Origin: Macrotis lagotis
Lineage: Eukaryota > Chordata > Mammalia > Peramelemorphia > Peramelidae
DNA length: 64,000 nucleotides
Direction: 5' to 3'
NCBI RefSeq assembly: GCF_037893015.1
Contig: NC_133659.1
Coordinates: 11,777,885-11,841,884, forward strand
Shown here: piece after piece, positions 58,090 through 64,000 of the stretch
Layout of the letters: every line of letters begins with the position of its first letter
How positions within the stretch are numbered: position 1 is the first letter of the stretch
Position numbers and translations under genes: made by a program
The notes under the pieces: generated by a model
The model's input: only the letters and a program-made list of their open reading frames with translations
Database searches by the model: none
What the model was told of the DNA's origin: nothing

Positions 58090-58350
58090 AACTAGTTGAT
58101 CCATGTAAAAGTCATTCCCTCCCATAGACCCTCTGTCTAGAATGTGCTCTCCACTCATGTCTACTTTTTAGAACTCTGAGCTTCTTTCGAAGTCCAGTTT
58201 AGACGCCACCTCCTCTATAACTTTTCTGGATGCCTCCCAATTTCTCATGTTCCAGAACTCTTGGTATACTTCTGCTTCCCTGGATATATCTTATTTCCCC
58301 TTAAATGGAGACATTTTGTACCATTACAGTGGAATGTAAACACCTTAAAA
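58090..58350 (+). mobile_element. L2 LINE 3' region
   Basis: 'agaatgtgctctccactcat', 'agtccagtttagacgccacc' and 'gtggaatgtaaacaccttaa'. Confidence 0.6.
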
Positions 58351-58359
58351 GCAGGGTTG

Positions 58360-58929
58360 ACTCTGTATCCCTAACCCTGATGAAATCATTTCCATTAGGA
58401 CTGGCCATCAAATTGACAAACGTTTCTAGCCTCTGGTCAGCAGTTGAAATTAAAACTAAATTATTCCAACTAAATTTAATTGGGTCATAAGAAATTAATT
58501 ATCTTGTTAAAATTTTGTCTTGACTGATCCCTCCTCTTCTGGAAAAATACAGTTTTGTTAGATTAACTACAACAACATATCTTTCTATAGCGCTATAAAG
58601 TTATCATGTATACGGAATGTGAGACCCATATCATCCTATGAGTTAAAGACTAGAGGGCTGAGTATCAGGAGTAGGATTTAGTGTAAAGTCTTACACTGGA
58701 GAGCAAGAATCAGATTTATGAGTATGCTGGAACCCAGCCCTCTGGCCATTCTAGCACTGAGGGACTAGAGCCTTCTGCTAGGCCCCTCTCCACTGTACCA
58801 TATTCTCCAAAGAAGAGAAGGACAGTCTTAACTATGTAATAAATAGTAACCACACAGTATTATTGCTCTTCTCAGACCACTGGCATTCCTAGAACATGAA
58901 TACTGCATGAACATCCACATGAATGTGAT

Positions 58930-58930
<1 letters not shown>
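58360..58930. other. SGIP1 intron, nothing further seen
   Basis: Unique sequence without recognised exon or repeat. Confidence 0.4.

Positions 58931-58936
<6 letters not shown>

Positions 58937-58969
<33 letters not shown>
58937..58969. repeat. (AC)n microsatellite
   Basis: About 33 bases of AC units. Confidence 0.95.
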
Positions 58970-58994
58970 TTACCCATAGCAAGAATGAACATAA

Positions 58995-59525
58995 ATAGTA
59001 GAGGCAACTTGGTTTAGTGAACTGCACTAGGAGTCAGGAAGAGCTGGGTTCAAATTCTACTATATTTACCAGCTATGTGACCTTGAGCAATTTCCTTTAC
59101 TTCTCTGAAATCCAATTCCCTTATCTTTAAATGGGGATAGCAGTAATACCTACTTCCTAGGGTTAGTGAGGGAAAATAAGAAGGAATTATAAAGTATTTT
59201 GCAAATATCTCTACTGTCATCATAATGATTGGGAAAAAATATTGTATAATACATATCTACCCAATAAAATTTCACTGAACACATTTACATATAATGCTGA
59301 ATAAAACATATAATAAAATTGAGATTTAGCACAGGGAAGACCAGTTTAAATCAGAAGTATCAATCATAATATTTTTTAAAAGAATGGGAGCAGCTAGGTA
59401 GCACAATGAATGGAGTACTGGTCCTGGAATCAGGAGATCTGAGTTCAAATTCAGCCTCAGTCACTTGACATTCACTAGTTGTGTGACCTTGGGCAAGTCA
59501 CTTAACCCCAATTGCCTTACCCTTC
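58995..59525 (+). mobile_element. Ther-type SINE and marsupial tRNA-headed SINE
   Basis: 58995-59230 ('actaggagtcaggaagagct', 'gtattttgcaaatatct') and 59390-59525 ('gagcagctaggtagcacaat', 'gggcaagtcacttaacccca'). Confidence 0.7.
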
Positions 59526-59529
59526 CAAA

Positions 59530-60457
59530 TGTTTTCATTATTTTCAAATACAATAGATCAAACCAAACAAAAACAATGTTGTCCAGTATAAGTCCTCTGT
59601 GGATTTGTTTTAATAATCTTTTGAGAATACTTTGAAAATGATTTCTCTTCCCATAGATGTCTCTAAAATATTTGAGCTTTACATTTGATTGGAAGCTCCT
59701 GAGGGCAGGACCTGTCTATGGCCAATTGTATCCTCGGAAGTTAGCCCAGGACTTGTGCTTAACATTTCATATTGATTGTTATTAATAATGCCTCATTCTC
59801 TTAAGTAATTTTTTATGCCTCTTTTTCACATTATTAACTTATTGAGGAGAACCTTCTTTAGGGTCTTCATTCAGAGAAAGGACAAATAATGACAATTTAA
59901 ACCAAAGCAGGAAGGGTTCTGGGAGCTAACAGGTTCACCTTCACTGGAAGTTCTTAGTTGAGGCATGATGATTTCTCATCTGGGATGTCTTGAACCCCTT
60001 CAGGACACGCCAAGGATGGGATCATTCACTTAGAACTTGGAGACACTTTGGTCCAACACACTCATTTCATAGTTGGGGAAACTGAGGCTCAGAGAGGTCA
60101 CCAGTTAATAAGTGTCAGGCAGCCCTTCTTGACTCTTGGTCCAACATGCTTAGGGCTTTGCCCTATTGTCCTTCCCCCATGCTGTTGAGACAAATGTCTG
60201 AAGTTCCGCCCAGTTCTGGGTTGCTGGTATTGTTGGTTTTGTAGGCTGTGGCCATTGAATGTGACCTCTATGAGATCCCACTGAACCTGGAAAGGCACCA
60301 TATATGGTCCCAGTGACAGACTCCCTTCCTCTTGAAGACTTGCCTAGATCATTTCTAAGAGACTGATCTCCAAGGAGGCCACAATTTAAGGTTGGACTAT
60401 GCCAATTCATGAAGAACATCTCCCAAAGCAAAGATTGAGGTACAACTCATGCTGGGG

Positions 60458-60493
<36 letters not shown>

Positions 60494-61000
60494 CATTTGG
60501 CTTACAAGACCTTGTGACAGGAGGAACCCTTAGAACACTATTCAGTAGGGAGGCAGAGAATCCCATATTCAGAGATCAAGAAAGAAGGAATCAGGCAGCT
60601 CTAGGGAGAGAGTAATTATGGTATGGTGCAGGGACTATGAGACCCACAGGTGTATAAGGCCATGAAATCATTTGGTCTGGTGCTTTCAGGACAACTGTAG
60701 GTGGAACTCCAAATTCAATGAACCTAGGAGCTTTTAGGGGTCAATTAATTAAATATTTGACCAAATAAGCTAATAATTTTGTATGTGCTGTGAATGACGT
60801 TCTAAATATCCAATAAAAAAAACCCTGGTGTAGAGGAAAAACCATCTGCTCCTATCCTAGTTCAACTAATTATTTTTGCTCATTAGTGGCTGAAGGAGTC
60901 TAAGTGCAGAGCGCATGAAGACTTTCTATGTTTGGTGCCCTTGGACAAGCCGCAACACACCCCTCAGCTACCCTAGTTATATGTCTGCTTACTAGGGATA
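59530..61000. other. SGIP1 intron, old repeat remnants
   Basis: L2-like tail at 59690-59780 ('ggaagctcctgagggcagga'), CR1-like piece at about 59900-60000, reverse SINE piece at 60060-60160 and (GT)n at 60461-60490. No exon was seen; minus-strand frames at 60098-60431 have no family support. Confidence 0.4.
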
Positions 61001-61009
61001 GGAACTGGA

Positions 61010-61140
61010 CCAGTGATTTCATTGATAGGGGGAAATTTTAGATTAGGAGACTCCTTCTAGTAATACAAATTGGCACCTTCTCTGTAACTTAATAGCCCTA
61101 GGGAGAGGGTAGCCAGAGATGTCGAAAGTCTGTTCCCATT
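61010..61140 (-). mobile_element. Dispersed marsupial SINE fragment, reverse
   Basis: 'gtgatttcattgataggggg' and 'actccttctagtaatac' match the elements at 7290 and 63240. Confidence 0.5.
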
Positions 61141-61453
61141 GGCACACAACATTCCGGAATACCCCAGGAACCACATTAAAATGTAATTGGGAAATACTTA
61201 GCAAAATAAATAAAAATACAATAGAACATAGACATTGTTTGTTATTATGTGTGGTTTTCTAAGTCAATATACTGCTCACAGGGATCCTTTTGTATTGTAT
61301 GATTCAGTTTCTATTGGAGGTTGTCACCACTGGTCTAAGGTATTGAAAGTTTAAATGGCTTGTCCTGGGTCACATAGTCAGTATTTGTCGAGGGGAAACT
61401 TGAATCCACCTTTTCTTGGTTCTAAGGTCAGACTTCCTGGAAATTTGGGATTC

Positions 61454-61457
<4 letters not shown>

Positions 61458-61516
<59 letters not shown>
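61458..61516. repeat. (CT)n microsatellite
   Basis: About 59 bases of CT units followed by CCCTCCTT sequence. The Ser-Leu or Arg-Glu frames across it are artefacts. Confidence 0.97.
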
Positions 61517-61519
<3 letters not shown>

Positions 61520-61994
61520 CTCCTTCCCTCCCCCTCTTCCTATCAACTTTACCACAAACCTTTTATTTTAATAACAAAATATTTGTATTATTTCTTCTAG
61601 ATAGTAAGATGAATGAGGGCAGGGAACATGTCTTATTGCTATACCGCCCCTGTGGTGTTCTTCATGGATATGGTTAGTATTTGATATATTTTGTTTGTTA
61701 AATTGAATTGTCCAAACCCTTTTAACTTAGCACTTTGATTTACTACCTGTGTCTTTAGAAATGATATTGCCCATTTTGGTGCCTCAGTTTCTTCTTCTGT
61801 AAAATGAGGGTGTTGCACCAGATGACCTATAAATCATCTCCAAATGTATGATTTGATATTAAGAATTTGAACTTTACTAGAAAAATCTCATATCCAACAT
61901 CATTTCCAATTCTGTTTTTTCTATTCTGGGAAGTACAATTGACAGAGTACTTATTCATTTGTTTTCAGCTTACCAGGAGAAGACAGGTTTCACA

Positions 61995-62025
61995 CACACA
62001 CACACACATACACACACACACACTG
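61995..62025. repeat. (CA)n microsatellite
   Basis: Short CA run with one TA interruption, 64 bases from the SGIP1 exon donor. Confidence 0.9.
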
Positions 62026-62088
62026 CTCAGCTACCAAGCCACAAACCACCCTCCCATCTCTGAAGAGCTTGTAGAAAATGGTATTTAC

Positions 62089-62244
62089 CAGCAGAGAAGT
62101 TGGGGGTTTGGCAGGACGTGTTCTAACCTGTTGAAATTCACCACTCGGAAGGTCAGGGTGGCTGGGGAGGGGTTGTTGGCAAAGTGTCTGGTGATGCCAG
62201 CTGGGAATGACAGCACCATCTCTCCAGTGATCTTCACTATACAC
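62089..62244 (-). CDS. SGIP1: SGIP1, internal coding exon, start of mu-homology domain part in window
   Basis: 156-bp exon encoding [40 protein letters not shown] and [11 protein letters not shown], between acceptor 'ccccttccag' and donor 'CTGCTG|gtaaat'. KITGEM.LSFP.GI opens the mu-homology domain in muniscins. Earlier exons (membrane-binding, proline-rich AP-2/endophilin-binding region) lie beyond the window. With the five downstream exons this gives about 247 C-terminal residues, all in frame, so the domain looks intact. Confidence 0.96.
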
Positions 62245-63230
62245 CTGGAAGGGGGAGAGGGCAAAGATAGTGAGAAGACAGGAAGAGTCAAGACAGAGAC
62301 CATGGAGAGAAACGCAGATCCTGGAGGGTGGTCTGATGCCTCTCTTTCTTACCTGGCTCACAAGTTCAGATTCTTAGAGCTAAGGGCTCCAGTAGCAGCC
62401 AGTCCTAATGCTACCTCAGTAGGAATCATTCTATTGTGAACCTACCAGAGGGTTTTCAAGACCTTCAGTAAGAGGGAAGTCACTTTTCCCCAAAGCAGCC
62501 CCTTGCGTATCTCTGCATTAGGATGTGGTTTGTGTCTGCCTAATGATGTTTCTTCTTTGACTAAGCAGCACATGCCTGTCCTCCCTTATGGCAGCTGTAA
62601 TGACAGCTGTAATGTCTTCATCTCAGAATCACAGTCTTTGAGAATAGGAAGGGGTCTCAGCAGTTGGCCCATATAGCAAAGGCATCCCTGCTATAATCCC
62701 CCGCCCCCAATGCTCATCTTGTCTCCCCTTGAAAGTCTCTGAGGAGGATCACCTAGCCCTCCAATAGTAACCTGATCCACTTGGGAATAGATGTCTTCAT
62801 TCTGACATGGAACCCAAATCGCTTTCTTTTAATGGTGTCTCCTGGCTCAGTTTTCTGGGGCAAACAGTCCAAATCTAAGCTCTCTTTCACAGAAAGTTCT
62901 TTAAGTAGTCAGAGGGAGCTGGTCATGCCCTACCCCAAGGGTTCTCCTCTTCATGATACAAGACATACCATGATAAAGACTGCTCCTCCAATGGCATAGG
63001 CTCATGGTCCTACACTCTCCTGTCTGCCTTCCTTTGAACACTCTTTGGTTCAATCTGGGGAAGGTAGTCTCAAGATTATCAATGTCCAATGGACATCAAG
63101 AGTCTCAGTGTGTTTGGTAGGCAGTAGGCACTTAGTAAAAGTCTATTATACTGATTGATTATACTTTCTTTGCAGTTTAGTCTAAGAACTCATTTTGTTT
63201 TCTTCCTTTAATGATTTTAAAAAGTTTTGT
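62245..63230. other. SGIP1 intron, no further exon recognised
   Basis: Unique sequence and old CR1-like traces (about 62620-62830: 'ctcttgtctccccttgaaag'-like). No SGIP1 exon was recognised up to the window end. Confidence 0.4.
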
Positions 63231-63234
63231 TTTT

Positions 63235-63460
63235 TCCAAGGCATTTCCATATATCTAATTTCATCAATGGGGAAAGGTCCCCCATCAGGAAACTCCCTCT
63301 TTCGATGGAGGTGGCAGCTGTTCCCCACTTGAGTCTTTTAGGGGTACTTAGACCATTGAGGGGCTCAAAAACTTGCCCAGGGTCAAACATCTCATTTAGG
63401 TCAGGAATGGAACTGGGACTTTGAGAATTTTTCACCAGCTATTGGTCCATTCCATGAGGC
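63235..63460 (-). mobile_element. Dispersed marsupial SINE, reverse
   Basis: 'aatttcatcaatggggaaag', 'aacttgcccagggtcaaaca' and 'ggaatggaactgggact'. Confidence 0.55.
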
Positions 63461-63739
63461 CTCCTCTTAGTTCCTTTTGACTAACAGAGTGGTCCATGGA
63501 AGAAGCCCACAGTAACTTTTACAAATTCATGTTTAATATTTAAAGTATTTGTCCCGCCCTGAAAGTAGTCAGGATGGGAGGATAACTTAGCTTTCTTGAG
63601 AACTAAGTGAATAATGACTCTGTGATGATTTCATGATCTTTAATAACTGGAATCTTATAGCAAAATGTATCTTAGCCTGACCAGGGTCCAGAGAAGATTC
63701 CCCCTCCCCCCCACTAACCATTCAAAAGGAAAAGCTTCA

Positions 63740-63895
63740 GTTGTTTCTCAGTCATGGCTGACTCTTCCAATCCAATTTGGTGTTTTCTTGGCAGAGATAT
63801 TGGAATGGTTTACTATTTTCTTCTCCAGTTTATTTTACAAATGAGAAAACTAAAGCACATATGGTTAAGTGACTTGCCCAGTAAAGCTGAAAGGG
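63740..63895 (-). mobile_element. RTE-mobilised type SINE, reverse
   Basis: 'cttcagttgtttctcagtca', 'ggtgttttcttggcagagat' and 'gttaagtgacttgcccagt', as at 3115 and 31650. Confidence 0.7.
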
Positions 63896-63924
63896 CTGAT
63901 GTAATGCTATATGGCAACCACAGG

Positions 63925-64000
63925 AGGCAGCATGCCATAGTGGTTAGTGTATTGGAGGAACTGGAGTCAGAGAACATGGGTTCAAATCCCGCCTCTGATA
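63925..64000 (+). mobile_element. SINE head, cut by the window end
   Basis: 'ggcagcatgccatagtggtt' and 'catgggttcaaatcccgcct' are an A/B-box bearing SINE head. Confidence 0.7.

Noticed and set aside
61867-62439. 190-codon plus-strand frame over the SGIP1 exon at 62089
   Set aside because: Antisense shadow of the SGIP1 exon and its flanking CA repeat.
1-64000. Retroviral or LTR element
   Set aside because: No paired LTRs, primer-binding site or gag/pol/env blocks recognised. The reverse-transcriptase traces are RTE and L1 LINEs.

Overview
The window is nuclear DNA of a marsupial. It has short exons in long introns and is packed with marsupial-type SINEs (tRNA-headed elements that read 'gtggatagagcac' and later 'ctgtgtggccttgggcaa'), RTE/BovB-like LINEs, a 5'-truncated L1, old L2 and CR1/L3 LINE remains and many microsatellites. 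The SINE form ending 'cattgccttgcaaa' suggests, but does not prove, an Australian lineage.

Four host genes are recognised from their exons. They lie in the order known for human 1p31.3, inverted: DNAI4 (WDR78), INSL5, DYNLT5 (TCTEX1D1), SGIP1. (1) The last two coding exons of DNAI4, plus strand, 2475-4313. (2) A complete two-exon INSL5, plus strand, 10606-12577, with TATA box and poly(A) signal; it encodes a 130-residue relaxin/insulin-family prohormone. (3) All four coding exons of DYNLT5, minus strand, 30232 down to 19974, encoding a 177-residue Tctex1-type dynein light chain. A CpG-rich island at about 37300-38500 probably holds its promoter and non-coding first exon. (4) The last six coding exons of SGIP1, minus strand, 62244 down to 50330, encoding about 247 C-terminal residues, i.e. 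most of the mu-homology domain. Every splice junction of genes 3 and 4 was checked for reading phase, and all join in frame.

The most notable item is a second, degenerate INSL5 exon 2 about 3.15 kb downstream of INSL5 (15507-15716), inside a duplicated block of about 0.8 kb. It keeps a KR cleavage site, the four-cysteine relaxin A-chain pattern, a terminal Cys-stop and a poly(A) signal. It has an internal frame change, and no B-chain exon was found. It looks like a local tandem duplicate of a peptide-hormone exon that has become, or is becoming, a pseudogene.

The genes do not form a functional operon-like unit. DNAI4 and DYNLT5 belong to dynein/cilium biology, INSL5 is a secreted gut-type hormone and SGIP1 is an endocytic adaptor. 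INSL5 and DYNLT5 converge tail to tail, and SGIP1 and DYNLT5 run in tandem. No retroviral or LTR element, tRNA or rRNA gene or CRISPR array was recognised.
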